DNA of 64,000 nucleotides from an uncultured Flavonifractor sp. (GCF_944385615.1 NZ_CALWXV010000006.1:1-64000), one strand, 5' to 3'; shown: positions 48,727-57,936, numbered from the stretch's first letter. The notes: generated by a model not told the origin, from the letters alone. Program-made: numbers and translations.

Positions 48727-49905
48727 TCACAGCTCCACCAGCATCAGGCAGCCGTCCTGATCGTATTTCAGCCGCTGGACCTCCGCCTTGGTGTTGCGGA
48801 TGATGTCGTCCATGCGCACACTCTCAGTGACGGTGGCCACAAAGGTGTAGGCCACGCCGTGGCGCTTGGCCCGGCCGGTACGGCCGATGCGGTGGGTGTA
48901 GTTCTCCAGCTCGTCGGGCACATCGTAGTTGAACACCGCATCCACATCGTCGATGTCCAGGCCCCGGGCGGCCACGTCGGTGGCCACCAGCACCTTGATC
49001 TCACCCTTCTTGAACTTGTCCAGGGTCTTTTCCCGGACCCGCTGCTGAATGTCGCCGTGGATGGCCTGACAGGAGATGCCCCGCATATTCAGCAGGCCCG
49101 CCAGCCGGTCGGTCATATTTTTGGTGTTGCAGAAGGCAATGGCCCGCTCGTAGCCTCCGTGGGTAATGAGGGCGGCAATGGTGTCCAGCTTCTTCTCCCG
49201 TCCGTCCAGGTCCACCCGGTACTGGGTGATGTCGGGCTTGGACTCCTCCACCGGCCGGACCGTGATTTCCACCGGGTCCCGCTGGTACACCCAGGAGATA
49301 TCCATCACCTCCCGGCTGATGGTGGCGGAAAACATGCCCATGTTCTTCCGGTGCTTCAGCTGGTCCAGAATCCGGGTCACATCCCGGACAAAGCCCATGT
49401 CCAGCATCCGGTCGGCCTCGTCCAGTACCACCGTCTCCACCTTGTCCAGGCGCACGGTGCGCCGCTTCATGTGGTCCATCAGCCGCCCCGGAGTGGCCAC
49501 CACGATCTGGGGCCGCTTTTTCAGGGTGGTGATCTGCTTTTCAATGGGGGCGCCGCCGTAGAGGCAGACGGTGCGCACCCCCTCCTTAAACTCGCACAGG
49601 TCCCGCAGCTCCTCCTGGATCTGCACCGCCAGCTCCCGGGTTGGGGCCAGCACCAGGGCCTGGACCTCCTCCCGGGCCGGGTCGATGTGCTCCACCATAG
49701 GGATACCGAAGGCAAAGGTCTTGCCGGTGCCGGTGGGGGCCTTGGCGATGACGTCCTTCCAGTCCATGAAGTAGGGAATGGCCCCGGCCTGGACCGGAGT
49801 GGCCTGAACATATCCCTTTTTGTCGATGGCCTTCATGACCTCGGGGGACAGGCCCAGGTCAGCATAATTAACGATCTCGTTGACCTGCTCGCCGTTGATT
49901 TCCAT
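48727..49905 (-). CDS. DEAD-box RNA helicase
   Basis: The 392-residue helicase has a Q motif (about residues 15-40), Walker A APTGTGKTFAFG (about 50-61), PTRELAVQIQ (about 83-92), VATPGRLMDH, the DEAD box VVLDEADRMLDMGF (about 152-165), FSATISREVM (about 183-192), and C-terminal motifs VLVATDVAARGLDIDD (about 291-306) and HRIGRTGRAKRHG (about 325-337). It ends soon after the RecA2 domain, lacking the basic tail of CshA. ATG 49905 (MEINGEQVNE) is preferred over upstream ATGs without a ribosome binding site. The hairpin-array repeat begins 4 nt after its stop. Confidence 0.94.
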   Translation of the reverse strand: MEINGEQVNEIVNYADLGLSPEVMKAIDKKGYVQATPVQAGAIPYFMDWKDVIAKAPTGTGKTFAFGIPMVEHIDPAREEVQALVLAPTRELAVQIQEELRDLCEFKEGVRTVCLYGGAPIEKQITTLKKRPQIVVATPGRLMDHMKRRTVRLDKVETVVLDEADRMLDMGFVRDVTRILDQLKHRKNMGMFSATISREVMDISWVYQRDPVEITVRPVEESKPDITQYRVDLDGREKKLDTIAALITHGGYERAIAFCNTKNMTDRLAGLLNMRGISCQAIHGDIQQRVREKTLDKFKKGEIKVLVATDVAARGLDIDDVDAVFNYDVPDELENYTHRIGRTGRAKRHGVAYTFVATVTESVRMDDIIRNTKAEVQRLKYDQDGCLMLVEL

Positions 49906-50122
49906 GGGTACAAAACTTCCTTTCCGTTTCAATCTGCCTGATTCAAGGTCCCCACAGGCATCGAAACTCCCTTTCGTACCCAACGCCCTCTTTCCCCGGG
50001 GCGCGACCTCAAATCGTACCGAAAAAGTGTATCATATTATAGGAATAAATGCAATCCTTTCACCCGGAGCGGCCGGGATGCCCGCCGGAAGAGGGCGTAA
50101 CAATATAGAGACCGGCCTCTGC

Positions 50123-50169
50123 AAATGGCATTGCCACCATTTAGGGTAGGGCCGCCATATATGGCGGCC
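50123..50169. repeat. Two neighbouring palindromes in the 49906-50224 gap
   Basis: AAATGG...CCATTT (50123-50142) and a 20-bp perfect palindrome GGCCGCCATATATGGCGGCC (50150-50169). They follow the small gene at 50225-50386 on the minus strand. The rest of the gap (49906-50122) holds only AT-rich sequence with TATAAT-like words near 50030-50040, probably the helicase promoter. Confidence 0.6.
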
Positions 50170-50224
50170 GAATCTCCCGGCGGTGATGGACTGGCGACCA
50201 TAAAAGGCCGCCCCCGCCTTTGAT

Positions 50225-50386
50225 TCATCCATTTCCTTCCTCCGTCCCATACAAAGCAGTCCAGGTTTCCAACGCTTCACTGGTACCATGCAGCATACCC
50301 CGGTAATAATAGTACCGGCAGCAACCATAGGGGCCTTTGCCGACGCCAAAGGGCGGACACTGCACATACGCGCTTTCCCAGTCCAT
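50225..50386 (-). CDS. Small hypothetical protein (53 aa), divergent from a ribbon-helix-helix gene
   Basis: From ATG 50386 (ribosome binding site GGGGTGAGG) I read 53 codons: MDWESAYVQCPPFGVGKGPY, then CCRYYYYRGMLHGTSEALE, ending GNG. It is Tyr/Gly/Cys-rich with three Cys. No known family. It faces the RHH gene across a region with three copies of one 8-bp word, so the two are probably co-regulated. It could be a small toxin-like or unknown peptide; there is no evidence for toxicity. Confidence 0.6.
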   Translation of the reverse strand: MDWESAYVQCPPFGVGKGPYGCCRYYYYRGMLHGTSEALETWTALYGTEEGNG

Positions 50387-50400
50387 ATCCTCACCCCGTT

Positions 50401-50468
50401 GTCTTACAATTCGTCTTACATACTTATAACATAAATTGTATTACGTTGTAAATGACAATATGTAAGAC
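50401..50468. promoter_or_regulatory. Triple operator-like repeat between divergent small genes
   Basis: GTCTTACA at 50401-50408 and again at 50413-50420 (12-bp period), and the inverse TGTAAGAC at 50461-50468. The AT-rich stretch between holds likely promoters. The spacing of about one helical turn suits binding by the ribbon-helix-helix protein encoded next to it. Confidence 0.7.
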
Positions 50469-50479
50469 GCGGTGATTCT

Positions 50480-50659
50480 ATGGCAAAATTCAAGCTCCCA
50501 GCCGTTCCCGGCACCACCTCAAAAACCATTCGCTTTCCCAATCCCATTCTGGAAGAGGTGGAAAAGGCCATTCAGGGCACAGACTGCAACTTTTCCCAGT
50601 TTGTGATTGAGGCCACTCGGGTGGCGCTGGAAAACCTGAAGGAAGCGGACAACCCGTAA
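50480..50659 (+). CDS. Ribbon-helix-helix (Arc/CopG-like) small protein
   Basis: A 59-residue protein from ATG 50480. The N-terminal MAKFKLPAVPGTTSKTIRF contains the beta strand (KTIRFP), then helix A (ILEEVEKAIQG), and helix B (NFSQFVIEATRVALENL). This is the standard RHH layout of DNA-binding antitoxins and autoregulators. It is missing from simple gene lists because of its size. It probably binds the GTCTTACA repeats upstream. A terminator follows at 50681. Confidence 0.8.
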   Translation: MAKFKLPAVPGTTSKTIRFPNPILEEVEKAIQGTDCNFSQFVIEATRVALENLKEADNP

Positions 50660-50680
50660 GGGGCAATGCACGCCACACAC

Positions 50681-50715
50681 AAAAAGGACGTGCCGCATGG
50701 CGGCACGCCCTTTTT
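50681..50715. terminator. Bidirectional terminator
   Basis: AAAAAGG-CGTGCCGC with loop ATG and complementary arm ending CCTTTTT (one mismatch). It ends both the RHH gene and the prmA operon. Confidence 0.85.
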
Positions 50716-50720
50716 CCTGT

Positions 50721-51665
50721 TTATGCCCGTTTCGCGGCCAGGGATACCCAACCGTTCTGCTCCCGGCGGCGGATAATGCGCAGGCCGTTGCGCTCCAGGG
50801 CGGCCTGGACCTCGTCGGCCCGGGTGTCGATGATGCCGGAGCACAGGAATACCCCGTCCCCGGTCATCCACTCCCCCGCCTTGGCGGACAGAGGCATAAT
50901 AACATCTGCCACAATATTGGCCAGTACCAGAGGATAGCGCCGCTCCCCCAGCTCCTTCACCAGGGCCTGGTCGGTGAGCACATCCCCCGCCCGAACGGTA
51001 TACCGGTCTTTCCCGATCCCGTTGAGGGAGGCGTTTTCATAGGCCACATCCACCGCCTTGGGGTCGATATCCACCGCCACGGCGGAAGAAGCCCCCAGGG
51101 CCATGGCGGCGATGGACAAAATACCGCTGCCGCAGCCCAGATCCAGCACCGGCTGGCCGGGGACCACATACTCCTCCAGCCCCATCAGGCACAGCTGGGT
51201 GGAGGCGTGGTTGCCCGTACCAAAGGTGAGGCCGGGGTTGAGGTACACCGGGGTGCGCCCCTCCGGCGGGGTCTGGTCCTTCTCCCATTCAGGCACGATC
51301 CACAGCTTCTCCCCCACCGCCATGGGCTTATAATACTTCTGCCAGGAGTGGGCCCAATCGTTGTCCCCCAGAGAGGAGAGGGTATAGGGCTGGCGGATGC
51401 CCTCCAGCCAGCGCTCCAGCTGGGCCTTGCCGTCGTCGTCGTCGGTGACGTAAAACTTGACCCGGCACACCCCTTTCATCCGCTCCAGCAGGTCCTCGTC
51501 CACATAGTCCCAATACTGACGGTTCTGCTCCAGGAAGGTCTTGAAGTCCTCCTCGTCCTCAATGGCAAATCCGGTGACGCCATTGGCGGTGAGCCGGGCG
51601 CACAGGCCGTCCAGCTCCTCCTCGGTGGTGTCCAGCACCACCTCCAGCCACTTCAAATCCTCCAT
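50721..51665 (-). CDS. prmA: Ribosomal protein L11 methyltransferase
   Basis: A 314-residue AdoMet-dependent methyltransferase. An N-terminal substrate-recognition domain (1-120) is followed by TFGTGNHASTQLCL (about residues 166-179) and the motif I VLDLGCGSGILSIAA (about 191-205). VAVDIDPKAVDVAYEN (about 214-229) and the NIVADVI motif (about 259-265, the N-I/P-x-x catalytic region of PrmA) follow. Length is typical. Its ATG shares a base with the DegV stop. It is the last gene of the operon. Confidence 0.95.
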   Translation of the reverse strand: MEDLKWLEVVLDTTEEELDGLCARLTANGVTGFAIEDEEDFKTFLEQNRQYWDYVDEDLLERMKGVCRVKFYVTDDDDGKAQLERWLEGIRQPYTLSSLGDNDWAHSWQKYYKPMAVGEKLWIVPEWEKDQTPPEGRTPVYLNPGLTFGTGNHASTQLCLMGLEEYVVPGQPVLDLGCGSGILSIAAMALGASSAVAVDIDPKAVDVAYENASLNGIGKDRYTVRAGDVLTDQALVKELGERRYPLVLANIVADVIMPLSAKAGEWMTGDGVFLCSGIIDTRADEVQAALERNGLRIIRRREQNGWVSLAAKRA

Positions 51666-52537
51666 CAGCGTTCACTCCCCAGGAAAAACAGGGCCACGGT
51701 GCCCGGTCCCGAGTGGGCGCCGATCACCGGCCCCACATAGTTGATGACCACCGTCTTTACCCCAAAGCGGGCCTTCACATCGGCAGCCACCCGCTGGGCG
51801 TCGGCCTCACAGTCGCCGTGGCTGATAAATACCACCTGCTCCGCCGGGTTCTGGGCGGTCTGCTCCATGTGGTCCACCAGGGCCTTCAAAGAGGCGTTCC
51901 GGCCCCGGGCAGTACCCACCTTAATAAGGTGGCCCTCATTGTCCACATGCATCACCGGCTTGATGGACAGCATGGTGCCCAGTACGGCGGTGGCGGCGGA
52001 GATCCGCCCACCCCGCTTGAGGAAGTGGAGATCGTCCACCGTAAACCAGTGGCACAGGTTGAGCTTGTGCGCCTCGGTCCAGTCCCGCACCTCGTCCATG
52101 GTCTTGCCTTCTTTTTTCTGCTGGGCGGCGTACCACACCAGCAGGCCCTGACCCAGGGAGGCGCACAGGGTATCCACCACATACACCTTCCGGTCGGGGT
52201 ACTGCTCCATCAGCTCCCTGGCGGCAATCTGCGCCGAGTTGCAGGTAGTGGACAGGCCGGAGGAGAAAGCCAGCACCAGCACGTCCTTGCCCTCCTTCAA
52301 AAAGGGCTCGATGGCATCGGTATAGGTGGCCACGTTAACGGCGGAGGTGGTGGCCATAGCCCCACCCCGCAGGCGGGCATAGAAATCTGCCGGGTCAATG
52401 TCCCGGTTGTCCGGCCAGTTATAGTAGATTTTATCCTCCATGGTGAAGGACAGCGGGAGCACCTCCACTCCCAGCTCCGCCACCAGCTCCGCCGACAGAT
52501 CGGCGGAGGAGTCGGTCAAAATCACATACTCTCCCAT
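51665..52537 (-). CDS. DegV-family protein (second FakB-like)
   Basis: A 290-residue DegV protein: VILTDSSADLSAELVAELG (about residues 4-22), LAFSSGLSTTCNSAQ (about 88-102), TVDDLHFLKRGGRIS (about 166-180), KPVMHVDNEGHL (about 192-203). All family motifs are present. Together with the DegV at 35937 and FakA at 55871, two fatty-acid carriers and one kinase would be available. In staphylococci FakB1 and FakB2 differ in chain preference. It lies between DUF1836 and prmA genes in an operon. Confidence 0.9.
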   Translation of the reverse strand: MGEYVILTDSSADLSAELVAELGVEVLPLSFTMEDKIYYNWPDNRDIDPADFYARLRGGAMATTSAVNVATYTDAIEPFLKEGKDVLVLAFSSGLSTTCNSAQIAARELMEQYPDRKVYVVDTLCASLGQGLLVWYAAQQKKEGKTMDEVRDWTEAHKLNLCHWFTVDDLHFLKRGGRISAATAVLGTMLSIKPVMHVDNEGHLIKVGTARGRNASLKALVDHMEQTAQNPAEQVVFISHGDCEADAQRVAADVKARFGVKTVVINYVGPVIGAHSGPGTVALFFLGSER

Positions 52538-52555
52538 CAGCGAGATAACCTCCTG

Positions 52556-53119
52556 TTATAATTTCAGATCTTTTTCCTTGCTTTTCCCCTTTTTTCCGCT
52601 TTCCTTCTCTGCCTGGGGCTGCTTGGCCCGCAGCAGTTCCAGAATCCGCTGGCAGGCCAGCTTATCGGCGTAGCTGCGCAGCGCCAGCGCCAGGGCCAGA
52701 CCGGGCAGGTCCTCCTCCCCGGCGGTGGGGTCCAGGGACCCGGCGGTCACGTCCAGGGCCCGGTCCAGCTCCATGCGGAACTGCTCATACAGGGCCTGAG
52801 GCTCCCGCCCCTGAGCCGCCGAGGCCAGCAGCAGCCCTGTGTCCTTCACCGACAGCACCTGCTTCAAAGCGCACAGAGCGGTGAGATAGGCCAGATGGGT
52901 GCGGGAATACCGCTTGCCCTCCGCCCGGGGCATGGCCCCGTCCTTAATATAATTATTCACCATGGCGGAGGTGAGGGCCTCCCCCTCGCCGTAGTGGATG
53001 AGCTGCCGGGGCATATAGCTGATAAGCTGATCCATATACAGGCCGATATCGGGCAGGCCCTCCCAGTCCACCGGCCGCTCGTTCTCCAGCCGCTCTTTTA
53101 ATGCGCGGATCTCTTCCAA
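52556..53119 (-). CDS. DUF1836-family protein
   Basis: A 187-residue protein. I take the TTG at 53119 (LEEIRALKERLENE) as start because AAGGAGGAGG precedes it. The DUF1836 signature is seen in LPDIGLYMDQLISYM (about residues 22-36), ALTSAMVNNYIKDGAM (about 48-63) and RYSRTHLAYLTALCALKQVL (about 69-88), a winged HTH-like, MerR-type arrangement. The C-terminus is Lys/Glu-rich. The function of this Firmicutes family is unknown; gene-regulatory is a guess. First gene of the operon. Confidence 0.82.
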   Translation of the reverse strand: MEEIRALKERLENERPVDWEGLPDIGLYMDQLISYMPRQLIHYGEGEALTSAMVNNYIKDGAMPRAEGKRYSRTHLAYLTALCALKQVLSVKDTGLLLASAAQGREPQALYEQFRMELDRALDVTAGSLDPTAGEEDLPGLALALALRSYADKLACQRILELLRAKQPQAEKESGKKGKSKEKDLKL

Positions 53120-53337
53120 AAGGCCTCCTCCTTCCTGGTTTTCAAAACCATATCTGAAGATATCGCCGCCATTATACCACATCGCTTTCCCGGAAGTAAA
53201 CCCCTTCAAGGATTGAAAACAGGCCCTTTTCCTTACATAACAGCATTATGTGAACCCACTTCCCGCCCCATACCCCGCAGAGAGAGCACCAGGGAAAACT
53301 TTTTGGTTTTTTGTTGGGTTTGACGAATGAATAAATA

Positions 53338-53365
53338 TTGCATTTCTTTGCATACCGTGTATAAT
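53338..53365 (+). promoter_or_regulatory. Promoter of the amino-acid ABC transporter
   Basis: TTGCAT (53338-53343), 16-nt spacer, TATAAT (53360-53365), about 70 nt before the ATG. The gap 53120-53337 contains no gene; a TTGACG lies at 53320. Confidence 0.75.
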
Positions 53366-53435
53366 AGAAACTACCTTATTTCAAGGTAAGGCAAAGAGGA
53401 TCGCGCCAAGCGCATGAATAGGAGAGTATAACGTC

Positions 53436-54302
53436 ATGAAGAATTTCAAGAAGCTGGCCCTGATGGGCCTGACTGCGGCCATGTCTCTGTCTCTGCTGGC
53501 CGGCTGCGGCAACGGCACCACCGGTACGGCCAATACTCCCGCCGCCAATTCCAACACCCCCAGCGGCAGCACCGAGAGCAGCACCCCCGCCGCCACCGGG
53601 GAATTTACCACCGTGGAGGAGGGCAAGCTCCACATGTCCACCAACGCCCAGTTCCCCCCCTATGAAATGACCACCGATGACGGCGGCTTCGAGGGCATCG
53701 ACGTGGAGGTGGCTCAGGCCATCGCCGACAAGCTGGGCCTGGAGCTGGTGGTGGACGATATGGCCTTCAACGCCGCTCTCACCGCTGTACAGACCGGTCA
53801 GAGCGATATTGCCATGGCGGGCATCACCGTTACCCCCGAGCGTGAGGCGGTGATGGAGTTCTCCAACACCTACGCCAACGGCGTGCAGGTGGTCATCGTC
53901 AAGGAGGACTCCCCCATTGAGACCGTGGATGATCTGGCCAACGCCAGCATGATCGGCTGCCAGGCCGACACCACCGGCTACATCTACTGCTCCGACACCC
54001 CCGAGAACGGCGGCTATGGCGAGGACCATGTCACCGCTTACGACAACGGCGCTCTGGCTGTTATGGCTCTGGTCAACGGTCAGGTGGACGCTGTGGTCAT
54101 CGACAACGCTCCCGCTCAGGAGTTTGTGGCTGCCAACCCCGGCCTGAAGATCCTGGACACTGAGTTTGCCAACGAGGATTACGCCATCGGCTTTGCCAAG
54201 GGCAACACCGCTCTGAAGGACGCTGTGAACACCGCTCTTGAAGAGCTGATCGCTGACGGTACCGTTCAGTCCATCGTTGACAAGTATATTCCGTCGAAGT
54301 AA
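53436..54302 (+). CDS. Polar amino-acid ABC transporter substrate-binding lipoprotein
   Basis: A 288-residue lipoprotein (lipobox LLAGC, about residues 20-24) with an SBP_bac_3 domain. Support includes HMSTNAQFPPYEM (about 68-80), FEGIDVEVAQAIADKLGLEL (about 88-107), DIAMAGITVTPERE (about 125-138) and a C-terminal IGFAKGNTALKDAVN (about 250-264). It is the same class as the GlnH/HisJ binding proteins. It likely binds a polar amino acid; the exact one is not visible. A hairpin separates it from the permease. Confidence 0.94.
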   Translation: MKNFKKLALMGLTAAMSLSLLAGCGNGTTGTANTPAANSNTPSGSTESSTPAATGEFTTVEEGKLHMSTNAQFPPYEMTTDDGGFEGIDVEVAQAIADKLGLELVVDDMAFNAALTAVQTGQSDIAMAGITVTPEREAVMEFSNTYANGVQVVIVKEDSPIETVDDLANASMIGCQADTTGYIYCSDTPENGGYGEDHVTAYDNGALAVMALVNGQVDAVVIDNAPAQEFVAANPGLKILDTEFANEDYAIGFAKGNTALKDAVNTALEELIADGTVQSIVDKYIPSK

Positions 54303-54313
54303 ACTGGACCTTG

Positions 54314-54346
54314 GAGAAGGGCGGCCTTCTGTGCCGCCCTTCTTCT
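54314..54346 (+). terminator. Hairpin between binding protein and permease (partial terminator)
   Basis: GAGAAGGGCGGC, loop CTTCTGT, GCCGCCCTTCTTCTC, without a full T-tract. It may stop part of the transcripts so the binding protein is made in excess, or protect the 3' end. Confidence 0.65.
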
Positions 54347-54376
54347 CATATTTCAGGAAAGGAGGCCTCTTCTATT

Positions 54377-55108
54377 ATGCTGACTGAATTTGCGCAGTGG
54401 CTGACGGCCCTGGGTGGGCGCTTTCATACGGCATTTGTGGAAGGAGACCGCTGGAAGCTCTATCTGGAGGGACTGGGCGTTACCCTGGGAATGACGGTGG
54501 TGGCCCTGATCCTCGGTATGGTCCTGGGTGTGGTGGTGGCCGTCATCCGTACCGCCCACGACCAGCAGCGCCCCAAGCAACACAATTTTTTACTGGGCAT
54601 CCTCAATCTGATCTGCAAGATCTATACCACTATCATCCGCGGCACCCCCATGATGGTGCAGATCCTGATCTGGGGATTTGTCATCTTCGCCTCCAGCCGC
54701 AACAAGTTCATGGTGGGTATTATCGGCCTGGGTATCAACTCGGGGGCCTATGTGGCGGAAATCGTCCGGGGCGGCCTGATGAGCGTGGACATGGGCCAGA
54801 TGGAGGCCGGCCGTTCTCTGGGCTTGGGCTATCTGGACACCATGCGCTTTATCGTCATTCCCCAGGCCTTCAAGAACATCCTGCCCTCCCTGGGCAACGA
54901 GTTCATCACCCTGTTTAAGGACACCTCTCTGGTCAACGCCATCGGCGCGGCCGAATTGACCTATCAGGCCATGCGGATCGGCGGCCGGACCTATGACTAT
55001 ATGCCTCCGCTGATTGGCAGTGCTGTGATGTATCTGGTGATCGTCATTATCTTCACCTGGCTCCAGGGTATTCTGGAAAGGAGGCTGCGTCAAAGTGATC
55101 GACGTTAA
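54377..55108 (+). CDS. Polar amino-acid ABC transporter permease
   Basis: A 243-residue permease of the HEQRo family with about five helices: [20 protein letters not shown] (about residues 30-49), a cytoplasmic segment, then [17 protein letters not shown] (about 86-102) and [22 protein letters not shown] (about 150-171; the EAA loop). It overlaps the ATP-binding gene by 14 nt. ATG 54377 lies after GGAGG. It forms the translocation channel as a homodimer. Confidence 0.93.
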   Translation: MLTEFAQWLTALGGRFHTAFVEGDRWKLYLEGLGVTLGMTVVALILGMVLGVVVAVIRTAHDQQRPKQHNFLLGILNLICKIYTTIIRGTPMMVQILIWGFVIFASSRNKFMVGIIGLGINSGAYVAEIVRGGLMSVDMGQMEAGRSLGLGYLDTMRFIVIPQAFKNILPSLGNEFITLFKDTSLVNAIGAAELTYQAMRIGGRTYDYMPPLIGSAVMYLVIVIIFTWLQGILERRLRQSDRR

Positions 55109-55817
55109 AAACCTGTCCAAGGCCTTTGGAAAAAATCTGGTGCTGGACGACATCTCCGAGCATATCCATCCCGGGGAAAAGGTGGTCATCATCGGGCCCT
55201 CCGGCTCGGGCAAGTCCACCTTCCTGCGCTGCCTCAACCTGCTGGAGACCCCCACCAGGGGCACCATTACCTTTGAGGGCACGGATATCACCGACCCCAA
55301 GTGCAACATCGACCAGATCCGCCAGCACATGGGCATGGTGTTTCAGCACTTCAATCTGTTCCCCAACATGACCATCCGCAAAAACATCACCCTGGCCCCT
55401 GTCCGCACCAAACTGATGGGCCAGGCCGAGGCCGACGACACCGCCACCGCCCTGCTGCGGCGGGTGGGGCTGGAGGAAAAGGCGGACGCCTATCCCGCCC
55501 AACTCTCCGGCGGTCAGAAGCAGCGCATCGCCATCGTGCGGGCCCTGGCCATGAAACCCAAGGTGATGCTTTTTGACGAACCCACCTCCGCCCTGGACCC
55601 CGAGATGGTGGGCGAGGTGCTGGAAGTCATGAAGCAGCTGGCCGACGAGGGCATGACCATGGTGGTGGTCACCCACGAGATGGGCTTTGCCCGGGAGGTG
55701 GGCAGCCGGGTCCTCTTTATGGACGGCGGCCACATTCTGGAGCAGAACGAGCCCCACGCCTTTTTCGCCAACCCCAAGGAACAGCGCACCATTGAATTTC
55801 TGTCCAAGGTCCTGTAA
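55095..55817 (+). CDS. Polar amino-acid ABC transporter ATP-binding protein
   Basis: A 240-residue ATPase, GlnQ-like: Walker [14 protein letters not shown] (about residues 34-46), [11 protein letters not shown]-loop (about 85-94), signature [15 protein letters not shown] (about 137-151), Walker [18 protein letters not shown] (about 157-173), and the switch VVVTHEMGF (about 193-201). Start GTG 55095 lies in the permease end. Together with the two upstream genes this is a complete importer. Confidence 0.95.
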   Translation: MIDVKNLSKAFGKNLVLDDISEHIHPGEKVVIIGPSGSGKSTFLRCLNLLETPTRGTITFEGTDITDPKCNIDQIRQHMGMVFQHFNLFPNMTIRKNITLAPVRTKLMGQAEADDTATALLRRVGLEEKADAYPAQLSGGQKQRIAIVRALAMKPKVMLFDEPTSALDPEMVGEVLEVMKQLADEGMTMVVVTHEMGFAREVGSRVLFMDGGHILEQNEPHAFFANPKEQRTIEFLSKVL

Positions 55818-55823
55818 AACCGC

Positions 55824-55865
55824 AAAAAGCCGCCCCATCCGGTTGGATGGGGCGGCTTTTTGCAT
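55824..55865. terminator. Strong bidirectional terminator
   Basis: A 19-bp perfect stem (GCAAAAAGCCGCCCCATCC, loop GGTT) between the converging ABC transporter and fakA genes. Confidence 0.9.
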
Positions 55866-55870
55866 ATCGG

Positions 55871-57550
55871 TTACTCGGCGGAAATCATATAGTAGTACAC
55901 AGGCTGACCGCCGGAGAGCAGGGTGATCTCGGCGTTGGGGCAGCACTGGGTAAAGAGCTCCAGGGTCTTCTGGGCGTCCTTCTCGGACACATCCTCGCCA
56001 TAGAAGATGTTGATGAACTCGGCGCCCTGCTGGGCGTCGGCCTCGGCCAGACGGCGGAGCAGTTTGTCCAGCTTCCGGTCGGTGCCGAAGAGCTGGTGCT
56101 CGGTCAGGGCCAGATAGTCCCCCCGCTTGATGGCAAAGCCGTCAAAGTCGGAGTCCCGGGCGGCATAGGTGATCTCGGAGGTGGTCACATGGCCGATGGC
56201 CTCGGTCATGGCGGCCACATTGTCCTCCTGGGTCCCCTCCGGGTCCATGACCATCAGAGCGGAGATGCCCTGGGGCACGGACTTGGTGGGGAGTACCACC
56301 ACCTGCTTGCCCTCAGCCAGGCGGACGCACTGCTCGGCGGCCATGATGATGTTCTTGTTGTTGGGCAGGACAAAGACGATCTCCGCCGGGGTGGCGTCGA
56401 TCTCCTTCATAATGTCGTCGGTGGAGGGGTTCATGGTCTGTCCCCCACTGATGACCCCGTCGGCCCCCAGATCCCGGAACACGGCGGCCAGTCCCTCGCC
56501 GGCGGCCACCGCCACCACGCCGTACTTCTTTTCGGGAGCAGCGATCTTCCGGCCGCCCTCCTCGTGGTGGTCGTGGTCGTCCTCCAGATCGTCGGTGCTC
56601 TGGATGTGCCGCCCGGCGGCCAGATCCTCCGCCTGGGTGCGCATGTTCTCGATCTTGGCCAGCTCCAGGGTGCCGTACTTCTGGGCCTCGGTCAGGGCGG
56701 CGCCGGGAATATCGGTGTGGACGTGGACCTTGAAGCAGTCGTCGTCCTCGCCGATGACCAGGCTGTCGCCGATGCTGTTCAGATAGGCCTCAAAGGGCTC
56801 CAGGCCCTTGTTGGTGGTCTTGCGGACAATGAACACCGTATCAAAGGTAAAGGTGATCTCCTCGGCGGCAATGGCGGCATAGTCGGTCTTGTTCTCCGAC
56901 TGGGCGCTCTCTCCGCCGTCCTCCGGCATGGGCAGGCCCCGCAGGGAGTCCAGCATACCCTGGAGGATCACCAGAAAGCCCTTGCCGCCGGCGTCCACCA
57001 CCCCCGCCTTTTTCAGGACAGGATTCATCTCGGTGGTGTGCTCCAGAGCCACCTGGCCCTCGGCAATGGCGGCCTCCAGCACGGCCTCCGGGTCGTTGGG
57101 AGTCTTGCGGGCGGCGTCGGCGGCCCGGGCGGCAGCCAAACGGGAGACGGTCAGGATGGTACCCTCGGCGGGCTTCATGACCGCCTTGTAGGCCGCGGCC
57201 ACGCCAAAGTCCAGGGCGATGGCCAGATCCCGGCCGTCGATCTCCTCCTTGTCCTTCACGGCCTTGGAAAAGCCGCGGAACAGCAGGGACAGAATGACAC
57301 CCGAGTTGCCCCGGGCCCCCCGCAGCAGGGCGGAGGCGTTGGTGGCGGCCGCCTCCCCCACGGTGCGGGGCTGCTTTTTGCGCAGCTCGGCGGCAGCGGT
57401 GGAGATGGTCAGGCTCATATTGGTGCCGGTATCGCCGTCAGGCACGGGGAATACGTTCAGCTCGTTGATCTGCTGCTTTTGAAGATTGATGGAGGCTGCC
57501 CCATGGATGATAGCCTGGGCAAAGGACGCTCCGTCAATGCGCTCTCTCAT
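55871..57550 (-). CDS. fakA: Fatty acid kinase catalytic subunit FakA (DhaL/DAK2 domain, YloV)
   Basis: A 559-residue protein. The N-terminal DAK2 (DhaL-like) kinase domain spans residues 1-200, with the metal-binding NVFPVPDGDTGTNMSLT (about residues 34-50) and GARGNSGVILSLLFRGF (about 82-98). A middle domain and a C-terminal DegV-like domain of FakA follow, and a His-rich stretch (DDLEDDHDHHEE) lies near 325. It phosphorylates fatty acids bound to DegV/FakB proteins, two of which are encoded in this window. The start MRERIDG at ATG 57550 fits. It follows yloU with a 35-nt gap, the conserved Firmicutes order. Confidence 0.93.
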   Translation of the reverse strand: MRERIDGASFAQAIIHGAASINLQKQQINELNVFPVPDGDTGTNMSLTISTAAAELRKKQPRTVGEAAATNASALLRGARGNSGVILSLLFRGFSKAVKDKEEIDGRDLAIALDFGVAAAYKAVMKPAEGTILTVSRLAAARAADAARKTPNDPEAVLEAAIAEGQVALEHTTEMNPVLKKAGVVDAGGKGFLVILQGMLDSLRGLPMPEDGGESAQSENKTDYAAIAAEEITFTFDTVFIVRKTTNKGLEPFEAYLNSIGDSLVIGEDDDCFKVHVHTDIPGAALTEAQKYGTLELAKIENMRTQAEDLAAGRHIQSTDDLEDDHDHHEEGGRKIAAPEKKYGVVAVAAGEGLAAVFRDLGADGVISGGQTMNPSTDDIMKEIDATPAEIVFVLPNNKNIIMAAEQCVRLAEGKQVVVLPTKSVPQGISALMVMDPEGTQEDNVAAMTEAIGHVTTSEITYAARDSDFDGFAIKRGDYLALTEHQLFGTDRKLDKLLRRLAEADAQQGAEFINIFYGEDVSEKDAQKTLELFTQCCPNAEITLLSGGQPVYYYMISAE

Positions 57551-57585
57551 GTCTGTGTTCCTTCCTTTCAATGGGCGGGACGGCT

Positions 57586-57936
57586 TCAGCCGATGACCAT
57601 GGAGTCAATGCAGACATCCACGTTGCGCACCTCGGCGCCGGTGGTACGTTGCACGATATAGCGGACCTCGCTCATGATGGAGCGGCTCACCGCCATCAGG
57701 TTCACGCCGTTGTCCACGATGATATGCAGTTCAATGGAGACGGAGGAGTCCTCGTTATAGGTGACCTTGACGCCCTTGCCCATAGACTCCCGGCGCAGGA
57801 GATGGACCAACCCGTCGGTCTTGGAGCGCACGGCCATACCCTTCACACCGTAGCAGTTGGTGGCGGCGGCGCCGGTGATATTGGTAAACACTTCGCTGCT
57901 GATGGTGATATCGCCCCGTTCAGTTTGCACCTTCAT
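57586..57936 (-). CDS. yloU: Asp23/Gls24-family protein YloU
   Basis: A 116-residue protein: MKVQTERGDITISSEVFTNIT, then GVKGMAVRSK and a C-terminal RYIVQRTTGAEVRNVDVCID (about residues 88-107), the Asp23 family pattern. ATG 57936 (MKVQ) has GGAAAGG upstream. YloU and FakA are neighbours in most Firmicutes; the function is unclear, perhaps envelope stress. A strong promoter precedes it (58019-58047). Confidence 0.92.
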   Translation of the reverse strand: MKVQTERGDITISSEVFTNITGAAATNCYGVKGMAVRSKTDGLVHLLRRESMGKGVKVTYNEDSSVSIELHIIVDNGVNLMAVSRSIMSEVRYIVQRTTGAEVRNVDVCIDSMVIG

